Shown here in pieces: positions 38,390-46,749 of a stretch of 64,000 bases of DNA. A program made the position numbers and the translations under genes. The DNA lies in NCBI GenBank assembly GCA_003139695.1, contig PLJM01000006.1, forward strand, positions 248,001 to 312,000, in the 5' to 3' direction. Within the stretch, counting starts at the first letter, position 1. Each line of letters starts with the position of its first letter. This DNA is from Candidatus Dormiibacterota bacterium (GTDB taxonomy: Bacteria; Chloroflexota; Dormibacteria; Dormibacterales; Dormibacteraceae). A model generated the notes under the pieces. That model did not search any database and was not told where the DNA came from. It saw nothing but the letters and a program-made list of their open reading frames with translations.

Positions 38390-39519
38390 GCGGTAGGACC
38401 GGAGCGGAGAGGTGGCGGTGGCGGGGCACTGTCGCACTCACAGCCATCGCGCTCGGCTTCGTCATCTATCCGCTGATCGAGAGCAACAACGACGTGATCA
38501 ACTCGGATTGGCCTGCATTCGCTACCGGCGGCAGGCTGATCGTCGAAAACCCGAGTCACCTGTACGACATGGGCACGCAACACCGCATCCAGCTCGAGGT
38601 CACGGGCGGCCGCACCCTGATCACTCTGGGGATCAACGGCATCCTTCCCTTCCTCGCGCCCGCGTGGGTGGCGTTCCTCGCCGTGCCCTTCGACCTGCTG
38701 GGCACCAACCTTGGAGGCAGGTTGTGGATCCTCGCCGGGCTTGGCTGTCTGGCGATCGGCCTGTATCTGGCAGTGCGCCCGCGACCGCCCACTGCGATCC
38801 TTCCGGCGTTCGCGTCGGTACCCACCGCGTTGCTGCTCCTCAACGCCCAGCTCGACGGCTTTGTCGCGCTGGGAATTGGCGCCGCGTGGGCTCTGTGGGC
38901 CCGACCCTTCATCGCCGGCCTGGCCCTCGGGCTGACCTTGCTCAAGCCGCAGCTCGTCCTGCCGCTGGGTGCGGCGCTGCTGCTGACCCGGCAATGGCGT
39001 GTGCTTGCGGGCTGGGCGGTCGCCGGCGTGATTCTGCTGGCCGCATCGGCCGCATTGAACCCGCGCTGGGTGCTCCAGTGGCTTCCCGCCATCGGCGGCA
39101 CCGTTCAGCCGGGAGCCAGGGAGGTCGACCTCGCGCACGTGGGCATCCTGCTACCGCGCGCTTACCAGGGCGGTGCCGTCGTGATCCTCTCGTTTGTGGC
39201 GCTCGCGGCAGTGCTGTGGCTGGCGCGCCGGCGCCGCGATGACATCAGGGCAGCGGCCGCGGTCCTGATTGCAGGTGGAGTCCTGGTGGCGCCGCATGCC
39301 CTGCCCACCGACCTGGTGCTGGGGGCCGTAGCGCTGGCCGTGTGGGGCAAGGCTCAGTGGCAGGACTGGCTGTTGCTTTCAGTGGGCGCCGCGATCGCTG
39401 CGGTCGTCCCGGCTCCATGGCCCACGGCCGTCGGCGTGCTGGTCGTGGGCTGGCTTTGCCTGCGAGCCGCGGGGCTTATCGCGTGGCGGCGAGAACCGGC
39501 GCCAGCGTCTGCTGGATGA
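38386..39519 (+). CDS. GT87-type (DUF2029) polyprenol-sugar glycosyltransferase
   Basis: A polytopic protein of about 377 residues with around nine hydrophobic segments, related to mycobacterial mannosyltransferases of GT-C fold (DUF2029). NSDWPAF near residue 35 has the GT-C catalytic Asp position, and NPSHLYD near residue 56 recurs in the other GT87 protein of this window (DPSHLYD). Hydrophobic and charged loops such as [13 protein letters not shown] fit the family. It probably acts in cell-envelope glycan synthesis using a polyprenyl-phospho-sugar. The GTG overlaps the antiporter stop; the 3' end overlaps clpP (convergent) by 44 bp. Confidence 0.72.
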   Translation: MSGRTGAERWRWRGTVALTAIALGFVIYPLIESNNDVINSDWPAFATGGRLIVENPSHLYDMGTQHRIQLEVTGGRTLITLGINGILPFLAPAWVAFLAVPFDLLGTNLGGRLWILAGLGCLAIGLYLAVRPRPPTAILPAFASVPTALLLLNAQLDGFVALGIGAAWALWARPFIAGLALGLTLLKPQLVLPLGAALLLTRQWRVLAGWAVAGVILLAASAALNPRWVLQWLPAIGGTVQPGAREVDLAHVGILLPRAYQGGAVVILSFVALAAVLWLARRRRDDIRAAAAVLIAGGVLVAPHALPTDLVLGAVALAVWGKAQWQDWLLLSVGAAIAAVVPAPWPTAVGVLVVGWLCLRAAGLIAWRREPAPASAG

Positions 39520-40096
39520 GGCCGTCGATCAAGCCGTAGCTGATCGCTTCCTCCGGGCTCAAGAAGTAGTCGCGATCCGTGTCTCGCTCGACTCGCTCGA
39601 GCGGCTGGCCTGTGTGCTTGACGATGAGGTCGTTGAGCACATCCTTGATGCGCAGGATCTCCCTGGCGTGGATGTCGAGGTCGCTGGCCTGGCCCTGGAG
39701 GCCTTTGCCACCGATCAGCGGCTGGTGCATGTGGATCGTCGCGTTGGGAAGCGAGAATCGCCTGCCCTTCGCCCCGGCCATCAGGAGCACGGTCCCGAAG
39801 CTGGCCGTACGGCCGATGCAGACCGTCGAGATCGGCGAGCGGACGTACTGCATCGTGTCGTAGATGGCGAAGCCCGCGGTTACCGCCCCACCCGGCGAGT
39901 TGATGTAGAGCTGGATCTCCTTCTCAGGGTCGTCGGCCGAGAGGTAGATCAGCTGCGCCACCACGAGGTTGGCCACGACGTCGTCGATCGGACGCCCGAT
40001 CAGGATGATTCGGTCCTTGAGCAGCCGTGAGTAGATGTCGAAGGAGCGCTCGCGGTTGCCGCCCTCGTTTTCGGTGACGGTCGGGACAAAAGCCAT
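39476..40096 (-). CDS. clpP: ATP-dependent Clp protease proteolytic subunit
   Basis: A 206-residue ClpP serine protease. The triad is visible: Ser in RTASFG (about residue 99), His in HMHQPL (about 124) and Asp in [11 protein letters not shown] (about 172). [19 protein letters not shown] is the substrate-strand region. ATG at 40096 is supported by TAAGCT exactly seven bases upstream. No clpX or second clpP is adjacent. The divergent gene starts only four bases away. Confidence 0.95.
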   Translation of the reverse strand: MAFVPTVTENEGGNRERSFDIYSRLLKDRIILIGRPIDDVVANLVVAQLIYLSADDPEKEIQLYINSPGGAVTAGFAIYDTMQYVRSPISTVCIGRTASFGTVLLMAGAKGRRFSLPNATIHMHQPLIGGKGLQGQASDLDIHAREILRIKDVLNDLIVKHTGQPLERVERDTDRDYFLSPEEAISYGLIDGLIQQTLAPVLAATR

Positions 40097-40100
40097 CGGA

Positions 40101-40583
40101 ATGAGCTTACGAGATATATTCGGCTCGTTGGTACGCGCGGCCCGCAGCGGCAGACTGCTTCCCCCGAGTGACTTCTTCAGCGGACTGCGCAAGGCCCTGA
40201 AGGCGCGGCTGCCACAGGAGCTCCGAGGCTACGAGACCAGCCGCGGCCACGGGCGGCTCTTCAAGCTTCATTACGGCCACCCCGAGTTTCATTACGAGGC
40301 GTGGCACCACACGGGGGCCGGGCGCTTCGAGGTGGGCCTCCACTTCGAGGGCTCCGCGGAAACCAACCAGAGCGCGTTCGATTTCTTTCGGAGCCGCATG
40401 GTGGAGGTGAAGGCGCGCCTGCCGCGCGCTGAGCTCGAGCCGTGGGACCGCGGGTGGACGCGTATGTATGAGACGCTGGCCGCGCCGCAGCTGGACGAAG
40501 CTGTGCTTGACGACGCCACCGACCGCCTTTGCGCTTACATCACGACACTCGAACCGTTGATGGTCCAGTTCCTAGGGAGATAG
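40101..40583 (+). CDS. hypothetical protein divergent from clpP
   Basis: A 160-residue protein of unknown function. The N-terminal helix ([15 protein letters not shown]) is followed by an alpha/beta domain with [18 protein letters not shown] and [17 protein letters not shown], rich in His and aromatic residues. The ATG at 40101 is separated from the clpP ATG by four bases, so the promoters must overlap the coding starts. It ends five bases before the aminotransferase gene and is probably in an operon with it. Confidence 0.6.
   Translation: MSLRDIFGSLVRAARSGRLLPPSDFFSGLRKALKARLPQELRGYETSRGHGRLFKLHYGHPEFHYEAWHHTGAGRFEVGLHFEGSAETNQSAFDFFRSRMVEVKARLPRAELEPWDRGWTRMYETLAAPQLDEAVLDDATDRLCAYITTLEPLMVQFLGR
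40104..40109 (-). promoter_or_regulatory. leaderless -10 box of clpP
   Basis: TAAGCT followed by seven bases and the ATG at 40096. The box lies inside the first codons of the divergent gene at 40101. Confidence 0.5.
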
Positions 40584-40588
40584 AGCAA

Positions 40589-41731
40589 ATGGATCCACTC
40601 GAAGCGCGCAGCCTCATCCCGCTGACCGCGCACTACATCCACATGAACCACGCCGGTGTTTCGCCCATGACCGAGCGCAGCCGCGCGGCAATCGAGCAGG
40701 TGGTCGACGGCGCCCTCAACCGGCCGTACCCCGCCGGCGCCGCCTTCGACGAGGCGGACCGGGTGCGCGGGCTCGCCGCCCAGCTCATCAACGGATCGCC
40801 CGACGGCATCGCTCTCACCCGCAGCACAGCCCACGGCTTATCGCTGGTGGCGCAAGGCTTGGACTGGAAGCGGGGGGACAACGTCGTTGGCGCTGAGTGG
40901 GAGTACCCGGCGAACCTCTATCCCTGGATGGCATTAGCCGCCGATGGCGTGGAGTTACGCCAGGCAAAGTTGGTTGGCGGGAGGGTGTTGCCGGACGCCA
41001 TCTTCTCGATGGTCGACGAGCGCACCCGTGTCGTCGCCGTTTCGCATGTCGAGTTCTGGAATGGCTTTCGTGTCGACATCGAGGCCATCGGCGCCGAGTG
41101 CCGCCGCCGGGGCATCGTGTTTGCGGTGGACGTGATGCAGAGCGTGGGCGCGCTGCGAGTCGATGTCGGCCGCATGCCCATCGATTTCTGCGCCGCCGGC
41201 GCCGGCAAGTGGCTGCTCGGCCCGCCCGGCATCGGCTTTTGCTACTTCACGCCGGAGCTGCTCGAGAAGGTGCGGCCACGAGTGGTCGGCGTTGTCTCAG
41301 TGGCTGCGCACGACCAGTATTTCGACCCCAAGCTTGACTTCGCGCCGACGGCGCGACGGTTTGAGGAGTCGGTCGTTTCGATGCTCGACACCGCCGCGTT
41401 CGGATCCGCGCTCGACCTGCTCCTCGAGGTCGGTGCCGAGGTGATCGAGGAGCGCGTCCTCGGCCTTTCGGCTCGCCTGGCGGATGGTCTTGCAGCTCAT
41501 GGCTATGAAGTCGTCGAGCCGTGGCCGCGCACGCGCGCGGAATCGTCTGGAATCGTGTCGTTCCGCAAACCGGGAGCGACTCACGTGGAGGTGCTGCGCG
41601 ACCTGAGCGCCGCGCGGGTAATCGCAAGAACGCATCGGGACTTCGTTCGGCTGTCGCCGCATTTTTACAACACGGAAGATGAGATCGATCGAGTGCTGGA
41701 GGTACTGGCACCGGAGGCTGTGACGAGATGA
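40589..41731 (+). CDS. class V aminotransferase (cysteine desulfurase/epimerase-like)
   Basis: A 380-residue PLP enzyme of aminotransferase class V (SufS/isopenicillin-N-epimerase-like). YIHMNHAGVSP (about residues 16-26) is the N-terminal substrate loop, STAHGLSLVA and VSHVEFWNG and FAVDVMQSVGAL (PLP Asp and Gln) precede the Schiff-base Lys in AGAGKWLLGPPG (about 205). The reaction could be racemisation or C-S/C-N cleavage; unresolved. Its stop overlaps the next gene (ATGA). Confidence 0.88.
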   Translation: MDPLEARSLIPLTAHYIHMNHAGVSPMTERSRAAIEQVVDGALNRPYPAGAAFDEADRVRGLAAQLINGSPDGIALTRSTAHGLSLVAQGLDWKRGDNVVGAEWEYPANLYPWMALAADGVELRQAKLVGGRVLPDAIFSMVDERTRVVAVSHVEFWNGFRVDIEAIGAECRRRGIVFAVDVMQSVGALRVDVGRMPIDFCAAGAGKWLLGPPGIGFCYFTPELLEKVRPRVVGVVSVAAHDQYFDPKLDFAPTARRFEESVVSMLDTAAFGSALDLLLEVGAEVIEERVLGLSARLADGLAAHGYEVVEPWPRTRAESSGIVSFRKPGATHVEVLRDLSAARVIARTHRDFVRLSPHFYNTEDEIDRVLEVLAPEAVTR

Positions 41732-42372
41732 GAACTGTTGAGGTCACCGACGAGATTCAGGCTTACCTCGACCGGCTGGTGCCCAAGCGAGACCCGGTGC
41801 TTGCGCGCATGGAGGAGGAGGCCGCGCGCGAGGGTATCCCGATCGTCGAGACGCATGAGGGTGCGTTTCTCAGCCTGCTGGTGCGCATCGCCGGCGCGAA
41901 GCGAATCCTGGAGCTGGGAACGGCCACCGGCTACAGCGGTATCTGGCTGCTTCGCGGCACGGACGGCGGGCTCCTCACAAGCTTCGAGGTCGATGGCAAG
42001 CGCGCGGCGCGAGCGCGGGCCAACTTTGCCGAGGCAGGCTTCGGCAAGCAGGCGATCGTCCTGGAGCAGGACGCGGTGCAAGGGCTGGAGAAGCTTGACG
42101 GCCGGTTCGATGCATGCTTCATCGACCTGCTCACCTCATTCCCCTCGGAAGACGTGACACGGCGCGTCCTCGAGCTGTGCATCGAGCACCTCGACGGAGG
42201 GGCATTGCTGATGGCCGACAACGCGCTGCGCCAGGGCGAGGTGGTGAAGCCGAAGACGCAGCAGGCGCGAAACGTGGCGTTCTACAACAAGCAGGTGGCC
42301 GAGCACCCGCGCTTGGAAAGCGTGGTGGTGCCCATCCGAGACGGCTTATCTGTGGCACGCGTTAGGGACTGA
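41728..42372 (+). CDS. O-methyltransferase (class I, caffeoyl-CoA-type)
   Basis: A 214-residue SAM methyltransferase of the O-methyltransferase family 3. Motif I ILELGTATGYSGIWLL (about residues 58-72), the acidic-loop region FEVDGK, DACFIDLLTSFPSE and DGGALLMADNALRQGEVV (about 156-170, with metal-type Asp-Asn) match. In this family a divalent metal assists methylation of catechol-like or small substrates. ATG overlaps the aminotransferase stop, so they form a two-gene unit; repeat C lies downstream. Confidence 0.87.
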   Translation: MRTVEVTDEIQAYLDRLVPKRDPVLARMEEEAAREGIPIVETHEGAFLSLLVRIAGAKRILELGTATGYSGIWLLRGTDGGLLTSFEVDGKRAARARANFAEAGFGKQAIVLEQDAVQGLEKLDGRFDACFIDLLTSFPSEDVTRRVLELCIEHLDGGALLMADNALRQGEVVKPKTQQARNVAFYNKQVAEHPRLESVVVPIRDGLSVARVRD

Positions 42373-42400
42373 ATCACGGGCATTGTCGGCTAGCTCTGTG

Positions 42401-42569
42401 CTAGCGCGGCAGGGTTGGCCGGGGTCTCCCCGGCCATGACTTTGTTCATCGATCTCCCAATAGGCGCGTGGAGAAATCAGTCTTGATCAATCCCATCCAA
42501 TAACCGGAAGGAGAGCAGGCGCGCGCGAAGCGCCCGCCGCTGAGAGGGAACCATCTGGGTTCCCTCGTA
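42401..42569 (-). repeat. dispersed structured 3'-UTR repeat, copy C
   Basis: Read on the minus strand, this starts 14 bp after the stop of the MoaD-MoaE gene. Hairpin 1 is GAGGGAACC/GGTTCCCTC with a 5-nt loop. CGCTTCGCGCG block, a middle hairpin with CTCC/GGAG ends, and hairpin 3 (GGCCGGGG/CCCCGGCC) follow. Confidence 0.88.
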
Positions 42570-42583
42570 GCCCTTCGCGCCGT

Positions 42584-43282
42584 TCAGGGGCTGAGTCGGG
42601 CGTCGTCTCCTTCGATCCAGTACGTGCCGTCGGTGGCGTGCTCCTTCTTCCAGATCGGGACGGTTTCCTTCAGCCTGTCGATTCCCCACTTGCACGCCGC
42701 GATCGCCTCGGCGCGGTGTGGGCTCGACACCGAAACGACAACTGATGGCTCGCCGATCTCCAGTCGCCCTGTGCGATGGGCCATCGCCACGCGCGCTTCA
42801 GGCCATTTCTCCTCGATCTCACCGGCAATCTTTTTCATCTGGGCGGTGGCCATCTCGGTGTAGGCCTCGTATTCGAGGTGCGTGACAGAGCGGCCGCGCG
42901 AGGACTCGCGGACCACGCCCGTGAACGTGCAGATCGCGCCGGCGCCCTTATGTGCGACAGCAGCCTCCATCCGGCGCGCATCCAGCGGCCGCGCAGTGAG
43001 CTCAAAGAGGACACCGGCGCCGTGAGCACCTCCGCTCACTGGAGGGATAAAGGCGACCTCATCGCCGTCAGCGACCTTCGAGTCCCAGTCGGTGAACTCC
43101 TGGTTGAGTGCGACACGGACAGCGCTCTGGTCGGCCTGCAGCCCGGGATGAAGCTTCTGGATCACTTTGTATACGTCGGCAACCGTCGACCCGGCTGGAA
43201 GCTCGACCTTCTCGGTGTCAGTGCCGGCCTGCTCGCGCAACCGGGCGAAGAGCCGCGCGAGCACCGCGATCGCGACTGCCAT
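42584..43282 (-). CDS. MoaD-MoaE fusion (molybdopterin synthase)
   Basis: A 232-residue fusion. Residues 1-85 are the ubiquitin-like MoaD small subunit (LARLFARLREQAGTDTEKVE, ADGDEVAFIPPVSGG) whose Gly-Gly must be the C-terminus to carry thiocarboxylate; residues from about 92 are MoaE (ALYEAYTEMA, HRTGRLEIGEPSVVV, IWKKEHATDGTYWI, catalytic Lys). The Mycobacterium MoaX fusion is known to be cleaved after this Gly-Gly before it is active. Here a GGAHGAG linker gives the same point. No other Mo cofactor gene is adjacent. ATG 43282; a GTG one codon upstream is possible. Confidence 0.92.
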   Translation of the reverse strand: MAVAIAVLARLFARLREQAGTDTEKVELPAGSTVADVYKVIQKLHPGLQADQSAVRVALNQEFTDWDSKVADGDEVAFIPPVSGGAHGAGVLFELTARPLDARRMEAAVAHKGAGAICTFTGVVRESSRGRSVTHLEYEAYTEMATAQMKKIAGEIEEKWPEARVAMAHRTGRLEIGEPSVVVSVSSPHRAEAIAACKWGIDRLKETVPIWKKEHATDGTYWIEGDDARLSP

Positions 43283-43324
43283 CACCTAAATCCTAACTAC
43301 AGGCGTGCTCGCAAACTCTGCAGG

Positions 43325-43534
43325 CCAGCGCGACAGGGTTGGCCGGGGTCCCCCCGGCCATGAGTTTGCCTTTGGCCACTCCCAAGCGTCGCGATGAGAA
43401 GACTTTTTAGACAAATCCCATCCTTATACCGGAGGGAGAGCAGGCGCGCGCGAAGCGCCCGCCGATGCATTCAGTAAGGCCCATCCTCAACGCCGCTTTG
43501 CGCGCAGGGGAACCACCGGAGGTTCCCTCTCATA
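43325..43534 (-). repeat. dispersed structured 3'-UTR repeat, copy D with insertion
   Basis: Read on the minus strand. Its TATGAG contains the TGA stop of the gene at 43530-43883. Hairpin 1 is GGGAACC/GGTTCCC. A stretch of about 50 bp (near 43465-43510) that is not in the other copies separates hairpin 1 from the conserved CGCTTCGCGCG block. The middle hairpin (CTC/GAG) and hairpin 3 follow. Confidence 0.82.
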
Positions 43535-43883
43535 CTCGGCGCTCGCCGAGAAATACGTGCACCTCTTTCCCCGAGTCGAGAGCCCGCTCCACCGTGTTCC
43601 GCGTGCCCTTCGACGCGCCATCCCAGAACGCGACCAGCACATCGCACGCGTCAATCAAACGCTGGTTGCGAGCAGCGGACTTTTTCGAATCCGCAAGCTC
43701 ATCGAACGAGGCAGGGATCACCTGGACCGGAATGCCCTTGGCGCGAGCCGTCTTGGTCGCCGCGGCATCGACGCCGCTCGCGCTGCCCGTGATGATCGAG
43801 GCGCCGTGCGGCAACGAACCGACGTAGTCGCTCACACGGTCGGGGTCGGAGAAGCGCCGGCTCCCGACGATTGCCACCTTCAC
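43530..43883 (-). CDS. SLOG-type nucleotide-binding protein (DprA/YspA-like)
   Basis: A 117-residue single-domain SLOG/DUF2493-like protein. VAIVGSRRFSDPDRV (residues 2-16), IITGSASGVDAAATK (about 30-44), and NQRLIDACDVLVAFWDG (about 73-89) are the family's Rossmann-type motifs, thought to bind a nucleotide or derivative. GTG at 43883 begins four bases after the pckA stop. Related SLOG proteins occur in DprA, LOG and stress or defence genes; the specific role is unknown. Confidence 0.75.
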   Translation of the reverse strand: MKVAIVGSRRFSDPDRVSDYVGSLPHGASIITGSASGVDAAATKTARAKGIPVQVIPASFDELADSKKSAARNQRLIDACDVLVAFWDGASKGTRNTVERALDSGKEVHVFLGERRV

Positions 43884-43887
43884 GGCG

Positions 43888-45438
43888 TCAGCCGGCTGTC
43901 GATGCGCTCTTGCCGATCGTGTGGATGTTCTCCTCGAACATCGCGCGCAGCTTCTTGGCCTGCTTGTCGTAGGCCTCGGGGTCAGACCAGCTCGTGCGCG
44001 GGTCCAGGACCTCATGGGGAACGTCTGGCACCTGATCGGGAATCGACAGGCCGAACACCGGATCGACATGAGTCGGCATGCCGTGCAGATTGCCCTGGAC
44101 CACCGCGCGCACGATCGCGCGTGTGTGTGCGATCGACATCCGCTGTCCAACTCCATACGGGCCGCCGACCCAGCCGGTGTTCAGCATCCAGACCTCGGCG
44201 TGGTGCCGGTTGACCCTCTCGATCAGCATGTCGGCATAGCGCTCGGGCGGCAGGACGAGGAACGGCGCGGCGAAGCAGGTGCTGAAGATCGGCTCCGGCT
44301 CGGTCACCCCGCGCTCCGTGCCTGCCACTTTGGCCGTGTAACCGGAGAGGAAGTAGTGGCGGATCTGCTTCTCGTCGAGGCGGGCCACCGGAGGCAGCAC
44401 GCCGTACGCGTCCGCAGATAGGAAGATCACGTTGCCTGGGTGCTTGCCGGTCCCCGAGAGCACAGCGTTCGGGATCAGGTCGACGGGGTAAGCGGCTCGT
44501 GTGTTCTCGGTGAGCTTCTCGGAGTCGTAATCCGGGATACGCGTGCGCGGGTCGTAGACGACGTTTTCGAGGATCGTGCCGAAATGCTCGGTGGCCGCAT
44601 AGATCTCCGGCTCCGACTCCTTGTGGATCCTGATCGTCTTCGCGTAGCAGCCGCCTTCGAAGTTGAAGACGCCGGAGTCACTCCAGCCATGCTCGTCGTC
44701 ACCGATCAGGCGGCGCGATGGATCGGCGGAGAGCGTGGTCTTGCCCGTGCCGCTCAGGCCGAAGAACAGCGCCACGTCGGAGCCGCCGCTGCTGACGTTC
44801 GCGGAGCAGTGCATTGGGAACACACCCTGTGCCGGCAGAAAGTAGTTGAGGGCGGTGAAGACCGACTTCTTGATCTCTCCCGCGTACTCGGTGCCGCCGA
44901 TGATGACGATGCGGCGCGCGAGGTTGACCAGGATGAAGGTCTCGCTTCGCGTCCCATCGCGCTTGGGGTCGGCCTTCACCGATGGCACGGACACGACCGT
45001 GAGGTCAGGTTCAAAGTTGAGCAGCTCGTCAGCGTTCGGCCGGATGAAAAGGTTGCGGGCGAAGAGGCTGTGCCACGCGAGCTCGCTCACGACGCGCACT
45101 CGCAGCCGGTACCGCGGATCGGCGCAGGCGAAAACGTCCTGCGTGAACACCTCATGGCTGTCGCAGAACTCGTCGACGCGCTCCAGCAGCCCGTCGAACT
45201 TGTCAGGCGCTATCGGCTGGTTGGCCACCCACCAGATGGCCTCCTGGCTCGTAGGCTCCTTGACGAAGAACTTGTCCTTTGGCGAACGTCCGGTGTGGTG
45301 GCCGGTCTCGGCAGTCAAAGCGCCGGTGGAAACGATCACCGCCTCGTTGCGCCTGATCGCGTGCTCGTAGAGAGCAGCCGGGCTCAGGCTGCGGCGTTCG
45401 GGCGCGGGTTTATCCCTGGCGGGCACTGCCTTGATCAT
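43888..45438 (-). CDS. pckA: phosphoenolpyruvate carboxykinase (ATP)
   Basis: A 516-residue PEP carboxykinase converting oxaloacetate and ATP to PEP and CO2 for gluconeogenesis. GRSPKDKFFV (about residues 50-59), MHCSANVSS, the kinase-1a P-loop FGLSGTGKTTLS (about 226-237), IGDDEHGW and GGCYAKTI (kinase-2/metal), and NTGWVGGPYGVG are all present; the Gly-Thr-Gly-Lys-Thr form is that of ATP-type enzymes. The downstream SLOG gene is four bases away and may be co-transcribed. Confidence 0.95.
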   Translation of the reverse strand: MIKAVPARDKPAPERRSLSPAALYEHAIRRNEAVIVSTGALTAETGHHTGRSPKDKFFVKEPTSQEAIWWVANQPIAPDKFDGLLERVDEFCDSHEVFTQDVFACADPRYRLRVRVVSELAWHSLFARNLFIRPNADELLNFEPDLTVVSVPSVKADPKRDGTRSETFILVNLARRIVIIGGTEYAGEIKKSVFTALNYFLPAQGVFPMHCSANVSSGGSDVALFFGLSGTGKTTLSADPSRRLIGDDEHGWSDSGVFNFEGGCYAKTIRIHKESEPEIYAATEHFGTILENVVYDPRTRIPDYDSEKLTENTRAAYPVDLIPNAVLSGTGKHPGNVIFLSADAYGVLPPVARLDEKQIRHYFLSGYTAKVAGTERGVTEPEPIFSTCFAAPFLVLPPERYADMLIERVNRHHAEVWMLNTGWVGGPYGVGQRMSIAHTRAIVRAVVQGNLHGMPTHVDPVFGLSIPDQVPDVPHEVLDPRTSWSDPEAYDKQAKKLRAMFEENIHTIGKSASTAG

Positions 45439-45579
45439 AAGGAACCGACCCGTCGTCGCGCCGTCTGACGGGGAACACTCGCCTGAGTCAGTACCAAGTA
45501 ACCCGGACCCGTATTGACCTGCAACAGCAGTTATCGAGCGGAGTCGTCACGCTCCGCCCGTAGACGAGGGGAGCACGCC

Positions 45580-46749
45580 ATGAACGCTCGATTTCTCGCA
45601 CCGTCACGCCGCAGGTTGGGCTTCGTAATTGCCTCCATCACCCTCCTGGCGGCTGTCCAGGTCGTGTCGGCAGCGCCGGCCCTGGCCCGCGACAGCGAAG
45701 GCGGGGGCGGGGGATTCGTCCAGACCAATCTTGTCTCCGACTTGACCATGGCCGGGGTGACTCAGGACGACAATCTGAAGAACCCCTGGGGCATCGTCCA
45801 CGGTCCGAGCACACCCTGGTGGGTCTCGGACAACAATGGCAACGTCGCCACTCTGTACAACGGGACGGGACAAAAATTCCCCCCCGCCACTCCTCTCGTG
45901 GTGAATATTCCCGCGCCTGGCGCGACTACCGGCGGCACGCCGACAGGGACCGTCTTCAACGCGGTTGGGACTGACTTCATGGTCACCGACACGAAGGCGA
46001 ATCTGACCGGCTCGAGCCTATTCATCTTCGCCACTGAGGACGGCACAATCGTCGGCTGGAGCCCCGCAGTCAATCGGACACAGGGATTTATCGCAGTCGA
46101 CAACTCGATGGTGCCCAACGCCTCGGACGGCGCGGTTTACAAAGGGCTCGCGATCGCCACGGCAGGGACGGGACAGCGGCTGTATGCCACCAACTTCCGG
46201 GCGGGGACTGTTGACGTTTTCGACAGCAGATTCATCCCTGTCCATCTCCCGGGCGCTTTCGTCGACCGCAAGATCAAGCAAGGTTTCGCACCTTTCGGGA
46301 TCCAGGCCATCGGCGACAGGATCTACGTCACATATGCCAAGCAGGATGCGACTCGCCACGACGACGTTAAGGGTCCGGGCAACGGCTTCGTGGACGTCTT
46401 CAACACCGACGGCAAGTTGCTCCGGCGGCTGATCCGGCGGGGCCACCTCAACTCTCCATGGGGCCTGGCGCTCGCGCCGCAAGGCTTCGGTGAGTTCGGC
46501 GGCGACCTTCTTGTCGGCGACTTCGGTGATGGCCGCATCAACGCTTACAGCCTTCGCTCAGGCGAGCTCGAGGGCTCCCTTCGGCAGCCGAATCACAGGC
46601 CGATTGTGATCGATGGCCTCTGGGGCCTTGGATTTGGAAACGGCGCCACTGCCGGTCCGACGGGCACTCTCTTCTTCTCTGCCGGGATCAACGGCGAGGC
46701 GGACGGCCTCTTCGGGTCGCTAGTGCCCGCCCCGGAGGAACACGACTAA
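45580..46749 (+). CDS. secreted TIGR03118-type beta-propeller protein
   Basis: A 389-residue exported protein. The signal peptide (RRRLGFVIASITLLAAVQVV, then SAAPALA) ends near residue 36, followed by a Gly-rich linker. The rest resembles the TIGR03118 family, a beta-propeller of NHL-like blades; NPWGIVHGPSTPWWVSDNN, GTEDGTIVGWSP and NSPWGLALAPQGFGEFGGD are the repeating motifs. Function unknown, outside the cell. An inverted repeat GCGGAG/CTCCGC lies about 35 bp upstream of ATG 45580. Confidence 0.85.
   Translation: MNARFLAPSRRRLGFVIASITLLAAVQVVSAAPALARDSEGGGGGFVQTNLVSDLTMAGVTQDDNLKNPWGIVHGPSTPWWVSDNNGNVATLYNGTGQKFPPATPLVVNIPAPGATTGGTPTGTVFNAVGTDFMVTDTKANLTGSSLFIFATEDGTIVGWSPAVNRTQGFIAVDNSMVPNASDGAVYKGLAIATAGTGQRLYATNFRAGTVDVFDSRFIPVHLPGAFVDRKIKQGFAPFGIQAIGDRIYVTYAKQDATRHDDVKGPGNGFVDVFNTDGKLLRRLIRRGHLNSPWGLALAPQGFGEFGGDLLVGDFGDGRINAYSLRSGELEGSLRQPNHRPIVIDGLWGLGFGNGATAGPTGTLFFSAGINGEADGLFGSLVPAPEEHD

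Noticed and set aside
37882-39138. Long minus-strand frame (418 codons) opposite the antiporter and GT87 genes
   Set aside because: It lies wholly antisense to two genes with clear family motifs; its own product is Arg/Gln-rich low-complexity with no domain. A high-GC shadow frame.
44440-45468. Plus-strand frame (342 codons) opposite pckA
   Set aside because: Complete overlap with the canonical pckA motifs on the other strand; no domain of its own.
45438-45580. Riboswitch or attenuator before the beta-propeller gene
   Set aside because: Only one short inverted repeat (GCGGAG/CTCCGC) without a conserved core or T-run; too little to support a call.
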